Under the pieces are notes generated by a model. It did no database searches. It saw only the letters and a program-made list of their open reading frames with translations, and was not told the origin of the DNA. DNA of 64,000 nucleotides. Origin: Bacillus wiedmannii (GTDB taxonomy: Bacteria; Bacillota; Bacilli; Bacillales; Bacillaceae_G). This document shows, piece by piece, positions 26,930-35,502 of the stretch. Each line of letters starts with the position of its first letter. Position 1 is the first letter of the stretch. The translations under genes were made by a program, and so were the position numbers. The stretch is from contig NZ_LOBC01000082.1 of NCBI RefSeq assembly GCF_001583695.1, positions 150,724 to 214,723 of the forward strand, given 5' to 3'.

Positions 26930-28015
26930 TTAATTAGAACGCTCCTCAAGCCAATTTCCAACCGTCGGATATGTTTGTTTTACCGCTGTTCCACCGTAAA
27001 CGATCGACATATGTCCCGTTGGTAAACATACATATTGTTTATCTGTGCTAGAAATATGGTCTAGCAAAGCTTCTACTTGGCATGGCAGGGCGATATGATC
27101 ACGTTTCGCAGAAATATTCAAGACATTCGCCTTAATATTTGCAAGGTCTACCTTTTGTCCACGAATAACGAGTTCACCTTTCACTAATTTATTATTTTGA
27201 TAAAAATCACGAATCCATTGTCTATACGATTCACCCGGGAATGGAATACCGTCACCAACCCACTTTTGAACTAATTTCCAGCTTTCGACGAAGCGCTCAT
27301 TTTCTGAACGATCAAGTAAAGCGACATATGGACCTACAAAGTTTGTAATTGGTTTTAACATCTTATTTCCGAAATCAATCATTTCTGGCGGAATATTTCC
27401 GAATGTATCAACCGCTTTATCTAAATTGAAGTATTTCTCATCTAATAAAGGACCGTATAATCCTGTTTCAGAGAAATCAAAAGGACTTGTCATAAAGATT
27501 AAGTTGCGAATTGGCATGTGCGGATGAAGTGCTGCATAAATAGAAGTTAGCGTTCCACCCATGCAATAACCAAGTAAAGAAATCTCGTCCGATTTCGCAG
27601 TTCTCATTACTTTCTTCACTGCTTTTGCAATATAATCAAACACGAAATCATCAAATTTCAAATGACTATCTTCTAAACCAAATGTGCCCCAATCAAGCAT
27701 ATACACATCAAAACCACGATCTACTAAATATTCCACTAAACTATTTCCTGGAGTTAAATCCATAATATACGGTTTATTAATAAGCGCGTATATTAATAAG
27801 ATTGGAACTCTCTGTGTTTTTTCTTGTTTTGGAATGTAACGATACAGCTTCGTTTTATTCTTCGTCCAAATAACTTCTTTCGGTGTTAAACCGACTTGTG
27901 GTTCTGGTTCGCGCAATAAAACTTCGCTCGCTCTTTTCACACGGCGATATGCTTTACGATATTCTTCTGGGTACAACTCCAATTGCTTTTCCCATTCCGT
28001 TACGAATGTAGTCAT
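26930..28015 (-). CDS. phaC: Polyhydroxyalkanoate synthase subunit PhaC (class IV)
   Basis: 361 residues of alpha/beta-hydrolase fold. The lipase-like box GYCMGG carries the catalytic cysteine, with aspartate in NISAKRDHI and histidine in LPTGHMSIVYGG. The class IV enzyme of Bacillus needs PhaR (gene at 28995) as second subunit and polymerises 3-hydroxyacyl-CoA on the surface of PHA granules. Third gene of phaR-phaB-phaC, with a terminator beyond it. AAAGGAGATAG precedes the ATG. Confidence 0.96.
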   Translation of the reverse strand: MTTFVTEWEKQLELYPEEYRKAYRRVKRASEVLLREPEPQVGLTPKEVIWTKNKTKLYRYIPKQEKTQRVPILLIYALINKPYIMDLTPGNSLVEYLVDRGFDVYMLDWGTFGLEDSHLKFDDFVFDYIAKAVKKVMRTAKSDEISLLGYCMGGTLTSIYAALHPHMPIRNLIFMTSPFDFSETGLYGPLLDEKYFNLDKAVDTFGNIPPEMIDFGNKMLKPITNFVGPYVALLDRSENERFVESWKLVQKWVGDGIPFPGESYRQWIRDFYQNNKLVKGELVIRGQKVDLANIKANVLNISAKRDHIALPCQVEALLDHISSTDKQYVCLPTGHMSIVYGGTAVKQTYPTVGNWLEERSN

Positions 28016-28048
28016 TTTTCTATCTCCTTTTCGGTCGATTTATTTCTA

Positions 28049-28090
28049 AAAAAAGAAGTGCATTCCTGCTATGGATATGCACTTTTTTCT
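28049..28090 (-). terminator. Hairpin between phaB and phaC
   Basis: AAGTGCAT / ATGCACTT stem with an 11-13 base loop and a minus-strand T-run. As it lies inside the phaRBC cluster it may attenuate phaC rather than end the operon. Confidence 0.6.
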
Positions 28091-28097
28091 CGCTTCA

Positions 28098-28841
28098 TTA
28101 CATGTATAATCCACCGTTAATGTTTAATTGCTGACCTGTGATATATGCACCGTCACGGCATAGGTATACTACACCTTTTGCAATTTCATCAGCTTGACCA
28201 AAACGTTTTTTCGGGATTTTCGCAACGATTTTTTGACGTACTTCTTCTGGTACTTCTGCTACCATTTCAGTATCAATAAATCCTGGGCAAATTGCGTTTA
28301 CAGTTACATTTGTTTTTGCAAGCTCTAATGCTAATGATTTTGTAAATCCTAACATACCTGCTTTTGCTGCAGAGTAGTTTGTTTGTCCAAATCCACCAGC
28401 TTGGCCAATAATAGAAGAAATACTAATGATTCTTCCTTCTTCTGCTTCCGATATGTATGGCAGTACCGCGCTTGTTGTATTAAATACACTGCTCAAGTTC
28501 ACGTCAATTACGCGCTCCCAATCTTCACGATTTAATTTTTTGAATGTACGATCTCTTGTAATACCAGCATTATTAACAAGAATATCAACTTTACCAAAAT
28601 GATTCACAGCTTCTTCTACAAGTCGGTTTGCATCTTCTACTTTCGAAACATCCGCTTGAACTGCATAAACGTCATGTCCTTCTTTTCCTAATTCATTTAC
28701 TAAGTTTTCAGCTGCTTCTTTACTGCTGTTATAGTTAATAACTACTTTTGCTCCCTCTTGTGCTAATGCTACTGTAATTGCTTTTCCAATTCCTTTTGCC
28801 CCACCTGTTACGATTGCTACTTTGCCATTTAATTGAACCAT
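28098..28841 (-). CDS. phaB: NADPH-dependent acetoacetyl-CoA reductase PhaB
   Basis: Short-chain dehydrogenase of 247 residues that makes (R)-3-hydroxybutyryl-CoA for PHA synthesis. The nucleotide loop is VTGGAKGIGKAI, the NNAG motif is VNNAGITRD, and the catalytic Ser/Tyr/Lys are in SISSIIGQAGGFGQTNYSAAK (split here as ISSIIGQ and YSAAK). FabG is close in sequence, so context (phaR upstream, phaC downstream) decides. Confidence 0.93.
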   Translation of the reverse strand: MVQLNGKVAIVTGGAKGIGKAITVALAQEGAKVVINYNSSKEAAENLVNELGKEGHDVYAVQADVSKVEDANRLVEEAVNHFGKVDILVNNAGITRDRTFKKLNREDWERVIDVNLSSVFNTTSAVLPYISEAEEGRIISISSIIGQAGGFGQTNYSAAKAGMLGFTKSLALELAKTNVTVNAICPGFIDTEMVAEVPEEVRQKIVAKIPKKRFGQADEIAKGVVYLCRDGAYITGQQLNINGGLYM

Positions 28842-28994
28842 TTCTTTTCCCCCTTAAATGAATTTGTGAACGATTGTTATGAATCATTTTGGTACTCATA
28901 TGAATAGAGTCCATATATTAATTATGTTTCGTTGTTTATACATGAAAAAGAGATTCTCCCTTTCCCTTTTACACGTTATAAACAAACGCTATTA

Positions 28995-29477
28995 TCATTT
29001 TTTATTTTCCGGCTTATTCGCAGGTTTTACTTCTTCTTTTGCAGGTACTTGTAGTTTCGCTAGTACTGCATTTTGCTTTTCTAGTAACTCTAAAATTTGA
29101 TCAACTTTCGTTTCTAGCGTGCGAATATCTTGTTTTACTTTCGTAACATCACGCTTTAATGTAGGAGCTTGTCCTAATGAATCCACTTTCTCTTCTAGAA
29201 TTTCCTCAATGTTATCAACTTTATTTTCTAAATTGATAACAAGCGTAGCTACTCTAGCGATATCCTCTCTCGTCGGCACATTCACCTGTTCTAAATAATT
29301 TTTTGTCGTATCATTTAATGCTTTTTGATAAAACAAATTCAAATCTAGAACGCTGCCCATCCAAGCAGAATATTCTTCTGTTTTAATTGTTTCATTGAGC
29401 GCTTTTCCCCAAAATGTTTCGGTTTGTTCATAAGCATTTTTCCATGCTTGCAATGGATCGAATTTTTGATCAATCAC
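28995..29477 (-). CDS. phaR: PHA synthase subunit PhaR
   Basis: Partner of PhaC in class IV synthases. The sequence VIDQKFDPLQAWKNAYEQ... with its helical, coiled-coil-like middle (DNIEEILEEKVDSL, KQDIRTLETKVDQILELLEK) matches PhaR. I start at GTG 29477 because it directly precedes the conserved IDQKFDPLQ and an AAAGGGAG lies just upstream; an ATG 48 bases further up would add an unlikely N-terminus (MNRLNCFK). 160 residues. First gene of phaRBC, divergent from phaQ. Confidence 0.93.
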   Translation of the reverse strand: MIDQKFDPLQAWKNAYEQTETFWGKALNETIKTEEYSAWMGSVLDLNLFYQKALNDTTKNYLEQVNVPTREDIARVATLVINLENKVDNIEEILEEKVDSLGQAPTLKRDVTKVKQDIRTLETKVDQILELLEKQNAVLAKLQVPAKEEVKPANKPENKK

Positions 29478-29593
29478 TTCGCCTACACTCCCTTTTTCGT
29501 TTTTGAAACAATTCAACCTATTCACTATTTTCTAATATTCTGAATAAAACTTCAAGTCTATATTTTATTTTTCTTTATTTTCCAATAAATGTG

Positions 29594-29622
29594 TTGACAT
29601 TAAAAACAGATAGGTGTAAATT
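29594..29622 (+). promoter_or_regulatory. Probable sigma-A promoter of phaQPJ
   Basis: TTGACA (29594-29599), 17-bp spacer, TAAATT (29617-29622), about 55 bp before the phaQ start. Confidence 0.6.
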
Positions 29623-29675
29623 GCACTTATAAGCAAAAAATTCCATCTAACTGATTCATGAGGTGATGCACAATC

Positions 29676-30128
29676 ATGCTACATAATGAACCAGAACACC
29701 CAGAAAGTTTGGAAAAAAACCAAGCGAAACAACCAAACTCCATGCCAAAAAACTTCTTAGTTCCTTTCTTACTTCTCTGTCTAAAAGACTGGAGTCTTCA
29801 TGGTTACAAACTCATTCAAATGCTAATGGACATCGGCTTTTCTTCTGTTGACCAAGGTAATGTGTATAGAACACTACGCAAATTAGAAAAAGAAAACCTT
29901 ATTTCTTCTACTTGGGATACAAGCGAAGGCGGGCCAGCGAAACGAATTTATTCTTTAACAGAATATGGAGAGCAATATTTAACAACATGTGCGACTTCTT
30001 TTGAACATTATCAAAATATGTTGCGGACGTTTTTTACGTTATACACCAATGCATTCTTTCCATTTTCTACTTCTCCAGAAAAGGATGAAAAGGATTCTTC
30101 ATCTTCACCTGGTGGTACAGCAGAGTAA
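29676..30128 (+). CDS. phaQ: PhaQ, PadR-family regulator of PHA granule genes
   Basis: 150 residues with a PadR winged helix (LKDWSLHGYKLIQMLMDIGF, then QGNVYRTLRKLEKENLI and KRIYSLTEYGEQYL). In B. megaterium the homologue PhaQ represses phaQP and senses PHA. Here it leads phaQ-phaP-phaJ and diverges from phaRBC, so it probably controls its own operon. The first 20 residues are polar and disordered. GAGGTGAT lies before the ATG. Confidence 0.92.
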   Translation: MLHNEPEHPESLEKNQAKQPNSMPKNFLVPFLLLCLKDWSLHGYKLIQMLMDIGFSSVDQGNVYRTLRKLEKENLISSTWDTSEGGPAKRIYSLTEYGEQYLTTCATSFEHYQNMLRTFFTLYTNAFFPFSTSPEKDEKDSSSSPGGTAE

Positions 30129-30170
30129 TCTGCGTTCACAATATGCAAAAAAACATTTGGAGGTCAAACA

Positions 30171-30695
30171 ATGGAAACTAAGCCATACGAATTAGTCGAT
30201 GCATTTTGGAAAAACTGGTCTCAATCTCTTTCCCTCTTCTCTTCAGCTGGGAAACAATTAGAGCAACTTACTTTAGAAACTTTAAAACAACAACAAGACG
30301 CTTTGCATAAATTAACATCAGGAGTAGATGAACTAGAAAAAGAACTACAACAATTCACTGCTCAGTTCAATAACCAATATACAGATTACGTGAAGCAATT
30401 AACTGGAAACTCCTTAAATGATCAAATTAACGAGTGGCAAGGAAAATGGAATGAACTTTCTACTCAAATGCACCAACTTACTGTTTCTCCTACGAAAACA
30501 TCTTTGTCTATTCTTACTCAAACTAGCGGTCAATTTGAAGAAACAACAAAACAATTTATCGAACAACAACAATTACAACGTGACGAGGTTCAAAAACAGT
30601 TAGATGTTTTTTTGGGAGAGTTCAAGTCCAAACAACTAGAACTCGCAAAGCAGTTCGAGGAAAACTCAAAAAATTTATTTACTTCCATCAAGTAA
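30171..30695 (+). CDS. phaP: Phasin PhaP, PHA granule-coat protein
   Basis: 174 residues, amphipathic helices rich in Gln and Leu, no cysteine, no signal. Granule-coat protein that covers PHA inclusions and limits their size. Position (phaQ 43 bp upstream, phaJ downstream) and composition give the assignment; the sequence itself shows little conservation outside Bacillus. GGAGGTC ribosome binding site. Confidence 0.9.
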   Translation: METKPYELVDAFWKNWSQSLSLFSSAGKQLEQLTLETLKQQQDALHKLTSGVDELEKELQQFTAQFNNQYTDYVKQLTGNSLNDQINEWQGKWNELSTQMHQLTVSPTKTSLSILTQTSGQFEETTKQFIEQQQLQRDEVQKQLDVFLGEFKSKQLELAKQFEENSKNLFTSIK

Positions 30696-30796
30696 GAAAG
30701 ATGTGGGAGCTAACTGCAGCACAAACAAAACTCTTTCTTCCTCCTACTACATCAAGATGGCTGGCATTTTTCGATATGGAAAAGAAGGAGGCCAAA

Positions 30797-31240
30797 ATGA
30801 ATCCATTTCAAGAAGCACAAACTGTTCCGGAGCTTCGTTATGATGAGATTCAAGTCGGTGATCAAGCATCCCTTACAAAAACTATTACGGATGAGGACGT
30901 TATTAATTTTGCAAAATTAACTGGAGATGTGAATCCTATTCATATTTTAGATTCTTTTGCAAAAACGACAATGTTTAAAGAACGTATTGCTCATGGCATG
31001 CTCGTTTCCAGTTTCATTTCGACGATTCTTGGAACGAAACTCCCTGGCAAAAACACGATTTATTTATCTCAAAACGTTTCATTCCGTGCTCCTGTCAAAA
31101 TTGGTGATACACTTCGCGTTGTGGCAGAAGTCATTAAAAAACGAGACGATAAAAAAATCATTACGTTGCAAACAAACATATATAATCAATCCGGTGATAT
31201 TGTCGTGGAAGGTACAGCGACAATACTGAAAAAAGAGTAG
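30797..31240 (+). CDS. phaJ: (R)-enoyl-CoA hydratase PhaJ (MaoC fold)
   Basis: 147 residues of hotdog fold with the hydratase 2 motif: LTGDVNPIHILDSFA (catalytic Asp and His in D-N-P-I-H) and FKERIAHGMLVSSFIS. It supplies (R)-3-hydroxyacyl-CoA from beta-oxidation to the PHA synthase. Start: ATG 30797 with AAGGAGG 6 bases upstream; an open frame reaching back to 30701 overlaps nothing functional. Last gene of phaQPJ. Confidence 0.93.
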   Translation: MNPFQEAQTVPELRYDEIQVGDQASLTKTITDEDVINFAKLTGDVNPIHILDSFAKTTMFKERIAHGMLVSSFISTILGTKLPGKNTIYLSQNVSFRAPVKIGDTLRVVAEVIKKRDDKKIITLQTNIYNQSGDIVVEGTATILKKE

Positions 31241-31260
31241 CAAATTTGCTACTCTTTTTT
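31229..31260 (+). terminator. Terminator of phaQPJ
   Basis: GAGTAGCAAATTTGCTACTC hairpin followed by TTTTTT. Confidence 0.88.
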
Positions 31261-31387
31261 CTATCCAATAACTTCTAATCACACCGATTACTTCCGCGTA
31301 TGAGTACGTCGTTTCCACATAAAATAACGTTACCAGTTTAGATAGGTACTTAGCTGAACTGGACTACTTATAAGGATGTGTATCAAC

Positions 31388-31573
31388 ATGGTAAAAACAA
31401 ACAAATTACTAGTTCCAGGTGCAGAACAAGCGCTTGAACAATTTAAATATGAAATCGCACAAGAATTCGGTGTTAGCTTAGGTTCTAATACAGCATCTCG
31501 TTCTAACGGTTCAGTTGGCGGTGAAGTAACGAAACGACTTGTTGCTTTAGCTCAACAACAATTACGTGGATAA
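31388..31573 (+). CDS. Alpha/beta-type small acid-soluble spore protein
   Basis: 61 residues. The SASP pattern is clear: [20 protein letters not shown], then [20 protein letters not shown] and [14 protein letters not shown]. These proteins coat spore DNA; the GPR protease site is in the [11 protein letters not shown] region. Made in the forespore, usually from a sigma-G promoter; a candidate lies at 31295-31325 but is weak. Start is ATG 31388 (MVKTNKLL) rather than an upstream frame at 31376, as AAGGATGTG fits the former. Confidence 0.95.
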   Translation: MVKTNKLLVPGAEQALEQFKYEIAQEFGVSLGSNTASRSNGSVGGEVTKRLVALAQQQLRG

Positions 31574-31591
31574 TACTATACCATATGGCTT

Positions 31592-31620
31592 AGAGGCAGA
31601 TATTCTCTGCCTCTTTCTAT
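31592..31620 (+). terminator. Terminator of the SASP gene
   Basis: AGAGGCAGA - TATT - CTCTGCCTCT then TTCTATTTTT. Confidence 0.8.
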
Positions 31621-31687
31621 TTTTAACATACATAATCGTGCTTTTTCACATACTAGTAAGAGCAAACTGAAAGGAACGATATGTAAC

Positions 31688-33007
31688 ATGAAACGGATTA
31701 ATATTAGCATGAGTCCTCCCCGTGTTCTTACTTTGTCTTTTATTATGTTATCAATTATCGGTACATGCTTATTAAAGCTACCAATTGCTACAACAACGTC
31801 TATTTCATGGCTCGATGCTTTATTTACAACCGTTTCTGCTTGTACGGTTACAGGGCTTGGTGTTGTAGACACAGGAAAAGTATTTACCTTATTTGGCCAA
31901 TGTGTCATTTTAACGCTTATACAAGTGGGCGGACTTGGCATTATGAGCTTTGCCGTTTTAATTGCGATTATGCTCGGCAGAAAAATTGGTCTTCAAAACC
32001 GAATTTTACTACAACAAGCGTTAAATCAAACGAACATTGGTGGCGTCATTCGTCTTGCCAAAGCATTATTTTTATTCTCTTTTACAGTCGAATGTATCGC
32101 TACTTTAATTCTTTCTTTTGAATGGGTACCAAAATACGGGATTGCTAAAGGGATCTATTATAGCTTTTTTCATTCGATCTCTGCTTTTAACAATGCTGGT
32201 TTTTCTGTGTGGAGCGATAATTTAATGTCCCATTCTCATAGCATTCTTGTCAATCTCGTTATTTCCTCCCTCATTATTTTAGGTGGAATTGGTTTTACAG
32301 TAATCGTAGATATAAAAAGAAAGAAAAATTTTAAAAACCTTACATTACACTCAAAACTTATGCTCTCTTCTACTCTAATCGTCAATATTATTGCGACTGT
32401 TTTTATTTTTATATTCGAGTTCCACAATTCCCTTTCTATGAGAGGATTTACCCCATTTGAAGAAGGAATGGCCGCTTATTTCCAGGCGGTTTCAACTCGT
32501 ACTGCCGGGTTTAATACAGTTGATATTTCTGCATTATCAAAGCCTTCCCTACTATTAATGATGCTCCTTATGTTTATTGGCGCTGGTAGTGCTTCAACCG
32601 GTGGTGGAATTAAGTTAACAACATTTTTAATCATGTTTTTTGGGGTATTTAAATTTTTACAAGAACAAGATGATATTGTCGTGTTTAAAAAATCTATTAA
32701 AGATACTCTCATTGTCAAAGCATTAACCATCACTATTATTTCCATTTCATTTATCTTTTTTGCTATTTTAATTTTAAGTATTACTGAGCGAGTTCCTCTA
32801 TTGATGAGTGCTTTCGAAGTATTTTCAGCATTTGGGACTGTCGGTCTCAGTATGAATTTCACACCACACTTAACTATGATCGGAAAAGCTATTATCATCT
32901 TTATGATGTTTTTTGGGAAAATGGGACCTTTAACATTGGCTTTTTCATTTGCACGTAAAAAGAACCGAAAAATAAAATATCCGAATGAAGATATTTTAAC
33001 AGGTTGA
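31688..33007 (+). CDS. KtrB-type potassium channel subunit (second paralogue)
   Basis: 439 residues with four Ktr pore repeats: TVTGLGVV, NNAGFSVW, TRTAGFNTVD and GTVGLSMN. Each has the filter glycine. It shares its architecture and the C-terminal KYPNEDILTG with the paralogue at 24268, but the sequences are well diverged. A cytosolic RCK partner is expected elsewhere. AAAGGAACG ribosome binding site. The consensus promoter for the downstream TerC gene overlaps its stop codon. Confidence 0.9.
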   Translation: MKRINISMSPPRVLTLSFIMLSIIGTCLLKLPIATTTSISWLDALFTTVSACTVTGLGVVDTGKVFTLFGQCVILTLIQVGGLGIMSFAVLIAIMLGRKIGLQNRILLQQALNQTNIGGVIRLAKALFLFSFTVECIATLILSFEWVPKYGIAKGIYYSFFHSISAFNNAGFSVWSDNLMSHSHSILVNLVISSLIILGGIGFTVIVDIKRKKNFKNLTLHSKLMLSSTLIVNIIATVFIFIFEFHNSLSMRGFTPFEEGMAAYFQAVSTRTAGFNTVDISALSKPSLLLMMLLMFIGAGSASTGGGIKLTTFLIMFFGVFKFLQEQDDIVVFKKSIKDTLIVKALTITIISISFIFFAILILSITERVPLLMSAFEVFSAFGTVGLSMNFTPHLTMIGKAIIIFMMFFGKMGPLTLAFSFARKKNRKIKYPNEDILTG

Positions 33008-33032
33008 CAACCGTATAAATTATCCATATAAT
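33004..33032 (+). promoter_or_regulatory. Near-perfect sigma-A promoter of the Mn riboswitch transcript
   Basis: TTGACA (33004-33009), exactly 17-bp spacer, TATAAT (33027-33032). The -35 box overlaps the ktrB-type stop codon. Confidence 0.85.
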
Positions 33033-33049
33033 GAGAGTACAATAGCATA

Positions 33050-33192
33050 TCTCCAAAGGGGAGTAGCGTCCAAGAATATTTCTTGGAAACAAAGTCGTCA
33101 TTACGTAGAACTTAGTTCTTCCGGCTTTGTTGGCATTTTCATTACATATGTCTAGCAAGACCTTTGCCTATTAACGGCAGAGGTCTTTTTTG
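33050..33192 (+). promoter_or_regulatory. yybP-ykoY manganese riboswitch with expression platform
   Basis: The signature AAAGGGGAGTAGC (33055 onward), the internal AAAGTCGTCA and the late CCGGCTTTGTTGGC / AGCAAGACCTTTGCC are the yybP-ykoY consensus. The hairpin AGACCTTTGCC - TATTAAC - GGCAGAGGTCT (33159-33185) with TTTTTT is the terminator. Mn2+ binding would prevent termination and switch on the TerC gene downstream. Confidence 0.9.
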
Positions 33193-33301
33193 TATTAATT
33201 TACAAATTCTTCCAAAATTAATAGGCAGGAGTATGGGGAAACTAAATAGTGGGGAAATTCTTCACTTATTTAGTACTTATAGAAATGAGAGGAGAATGTA
33301 C

Positions 33302-34096
33302 ATGGATGTATCATTATTATTGGAGTATGGTTGGGTATTACTCATCCTAATTGCACTAGAGGGGATTTTAGCGGCTGATAACGCTCTCGTTCTTGCAATT
33401 ATGGTAAAACATTTACCAGAAGAAAAACGAAAGAAAGCACTATTTTACGGATTAGCGGGGGCATTTGTTTTCCGTTTCGGATCGTTATTTATGATCTCGT
33501 TCTTAGTCGACGTATGGCAAGTGCAAGCAATCGGTGCCATTTACCTTATGTTTATCGCTGGTAATCATTTATTTAAAACGTATGTTAAAAAGAATACGGA
33601 TGAAGAAACAGAAGAAAAAGAAGCAAAGAAAAAACAAGAGAACTTTTGGTGGACTGTATTTAAAGTTGAGGTTGCTGATATCGCCTTCGCAGTTGATTCA
33701 ATTTTAGCTGCAGTTGCATTAGCAATGACTTTACCAAAAACAGGATTAGGTACAATTGGTAGTCTTGATACTGGGCAATTCGTTGTTATCTTTGTAGGTG
33801 GACTTATCGGGTTAATCATTATGAGATTTGCAGCAACTGCTTTCGTACAAATCTTAAAACGTAAACCAGGACTTGAAACTGCAGCATTCTTAATTGTAGG
33901 TTGGGTTGGTGTGAAACTAGCAGTTTATACATTAGCACACCCTGCATTAAATGTAATTCCACATTCATTCCCAGAATCTACACTATGGAAGCTTACATTC
34001 TGGATTGTATTAGTCGGAATCGCAGTTGGCGGTTGGTTCTTCTCGAAAGAAGTAGAAGTAAAAGTAGAAAAGAATTTAGACGAAAAAGCGCTGTAA
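33302..34096 (+). CDS. TerC-family membrane protein (YkoY/MeeY type)
   Basis: 264 residues, about seven membrane segments. The TerC signatures LEGILAADNALVLAIMVKHL and VEVADIAFAVDSILAAVAL, both with the membrane aspartates, are intact. TerC proteins under this Mn2+ riboswitch export or deliver manganese (Mee proteins metallate secreted enzymes in B. subtilis). The start is ATG 33302 (MDVSLLLEYGW) with GAGGAGA upstream; the open frame to 33164 covers the riboswitch terminator and is not coding. Confidence 0.88.
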   Translation: MDVSLLLEYGWVLLILIALEGILAADNALVLAIMVKHLPEEKRKKALFYGLAGAFVFRFGSLFMISFLVDVWQVQAIGAIYLMFIAGNHLFKTYVKKNTDEETEEKEAKKKQENFWWTVFKVEVADIAFAVDSILAAVALAMTLPKTGLGTIGSLDTGQFVVIFVGGLIGLIIMRFAATAFVQILKRKPGLETAAFLIVGWVGVKLAVYTLAHPALNVIPHSFPESTLWKLTFWIVLVGIAVGGWFFSKEVEVKVEKNLDEKAL

Positions 34097-34117
34097 TTAC
34101 AGCGCTTTTTCTTTTTC
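34084..34117 (+). terminator. Terminator of the TerC gene
   Basis: AAGCGCTGTAATTACAGCGC followed by TTTTTCTTTTT; overlaps the stop codon. Confidence 0.88.
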
Positions 34118-34297
34118 CCTTCCCCCCACAATGTCCAGAAAAAATTCCATTATACTATCTTTTGTAAACGTTTTCTTTATATATGTATGTCCTTTTTGTG
34201 AAACATTGCACAAACTTATTGAAACTGAGAACAATTCCATGTACTTTATTCATATAAGGAGTATTTATAGATGATGTACTAAAGGAGCGTATTACTC

Positions 34298-35149
34298 ATG
34301 CTAGAACAAGGATTAGATTATGTTGTCAAACTGGCTAAGAGCAAAAAACAAATGCTAGATACAAACCCGATGCAATATTTCATTCGTGCCGCACTTGCGG
34401 GTATTTATATCGGTTTTATTATTGTACTATGTTTTAAATTAGGTAACTTTTTTCACATTGCAGATTCACCAGCAACTTATTTAGCTGCTTCTATGTTTTT
34501 CGGAATTGCCCTCGTACTTATTATATATGGCGGTGCTGAATTGTTTACTGGAAACACAATGTACTTCACTGTAGCAACTTTAAGAAAAGAAACAACGATT
34601 TCTGATACACTTCGTAACTGGGTCGCTTGTTATGCAGGGAATTTAGCTGGAGCTTTATTTTTTGCCTTACTATTTTATGCAACTGGAATTTTCGAAGCAA
34701 TTGATCACGGCCATTTCATGAATAAAGTAGTAGAAGGAAAAATGAATACACCTACAATGCAATTATTCTTTAAAGCAATTTTATGTAACTGGCTTGTATG
34801 TCTTGCGTGTTTCTTACCTTCTCAAGTGAAAGGTGATACAGCAAAAATTATGATGATGATGCTACTCGTTTTCACATTCTTCTTATCTGGTTACGAGCAT
34901 AGCATTGCAAACTTATCACTGTTTGCTTTATCTTTAGTTTCACCGCATCCGGAGACAATTTCTTTTGCAGGTGCTATTCATAACTTAATTCCAGTTACAA
35001 TCGGTAACATTATTGGCGGGTCTGTATTTGTCGGTATGGTTTACCATTACTTAACAAAGAAAGTACCTGACGTGAAACAAGAAGAAACTGAATTAGTAGC
35101 AGCTCAACAAGAAGAAATCATTCCGTTGCAAGCGCATATGAAACATTAA
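34298..35149 (+). CDS. Formate/nitrite transporter (FNT) family channel
   Basis: 283 residues, six membrane segments. FNT features: ELFTGNTMYF (the omega-loop-like element after TM2) and the central pore histidine in SGYEHSIANL of the second half. Family members carry formate, nitrite or hydrosulfide; NirC/YrhG are closest in length, but the substrate is not clear from sequence. Single gene with its own terminator. Confidence 0.9.
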   Translation: MLEQGLDYVVKLAKSKKQMLDTNPMQYFIRAALAGIYIGFIIVLCFKLGNFFHIADSPATYLAASMFFGIALVLIIYGGAELFTGNTMYFTVATLRKETTISDTLRNWVACYAGNLAGALFFALLFYATGIFEAIDHGHFMNKVVEGKMNTPTMQLFFKAILCNWLVCLACFLPSQVKGDTAKIMMMMLLVFTFFLSGYEHSIANLSLFALSLVSPHPETISFAGAIHNLIPVTIGNIIGGSVFVGMVYHYLTKKVPDVKQEETELVAAQQEEIIPLQAHMKH

Positions 35150-35179
35150 AAACTCCAAAGTTTCACTTTGGAGTTTTTA
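35148..35179. terminator. Bidirectional terminator, FNT / cREC genes
   Basis: AAAAACTCCAAAG - TTTCA - CTTTGGAGTTTTT. Confidence 0.85.
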
Positions 35180-35488
35180 GCTCCCCACATATTTAACAAC
35201 AAGGTGCGGATTAATTTCTCCTTCTTCCTTTCCCTTATTAATTCTCTGTTTCATCTTGTGCATACCGATGACATCATTCGTATGAAGGTGAATTTCATTT
35301 ACATATAACCCCTCTTTACAAAAAGCCTCTACAAAATCTAATCCATTTCTTTCCCCCCATCCCATATTAAAATCAAGGGAAAGAATATTCACATCATAAT
35401 CCCGAACCATTTGCAAGGCACATTCTACTGTAGTGGCGGGCACATACCCGTACGGACAACTTCTTTGATCATCCATATATACATTCAT
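35177..35488 (-). CDS. Cyclic-phosphate processing receiver (cREC) domain protein
   Basis: 103 residues. MNVYMDDQRSCPYG carries the DD of a receiver-like fold, followed by LSLDFNMGWGERNGLDFVE and HLHTNDVIGMHKM. This resembles the receiver-derived cREC family proposed to act on cyclic 2',3'-phosphates; older databases call it FtsJ-like. Biological role unproven. Transcribed leftward after the prepilin peptidase gene with 14 bp between them, so both probably share a transcript. Confidence 0.7.
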   Translation of the reverse strand: MNVYMDDQRSCPYGYVPATTVECALQMVRDYDVNILSLDFNMGWGERNGLDFVEAFCKEGLYVNEIHLHTNDVIGMHKMKQRINKGKEEGEINPHLVVKYVGS

Positions 35489-35502
35489 GTTCTATCCCCT
35501 CT

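Noticed and set aside
24268-33007. Potassium channels, FAD oxidoreductase and PHA genes as a mobile island
   Set aside because: No transposase, integrase, tRNA or flanking repeats, and base composition looks like the neighbours.
33164-33301. N-terminal extension of the TerC frame
   Set aside because: Covers the riboswitch terminator hairpin; the ATG at 33302 has the ribosome binding site.
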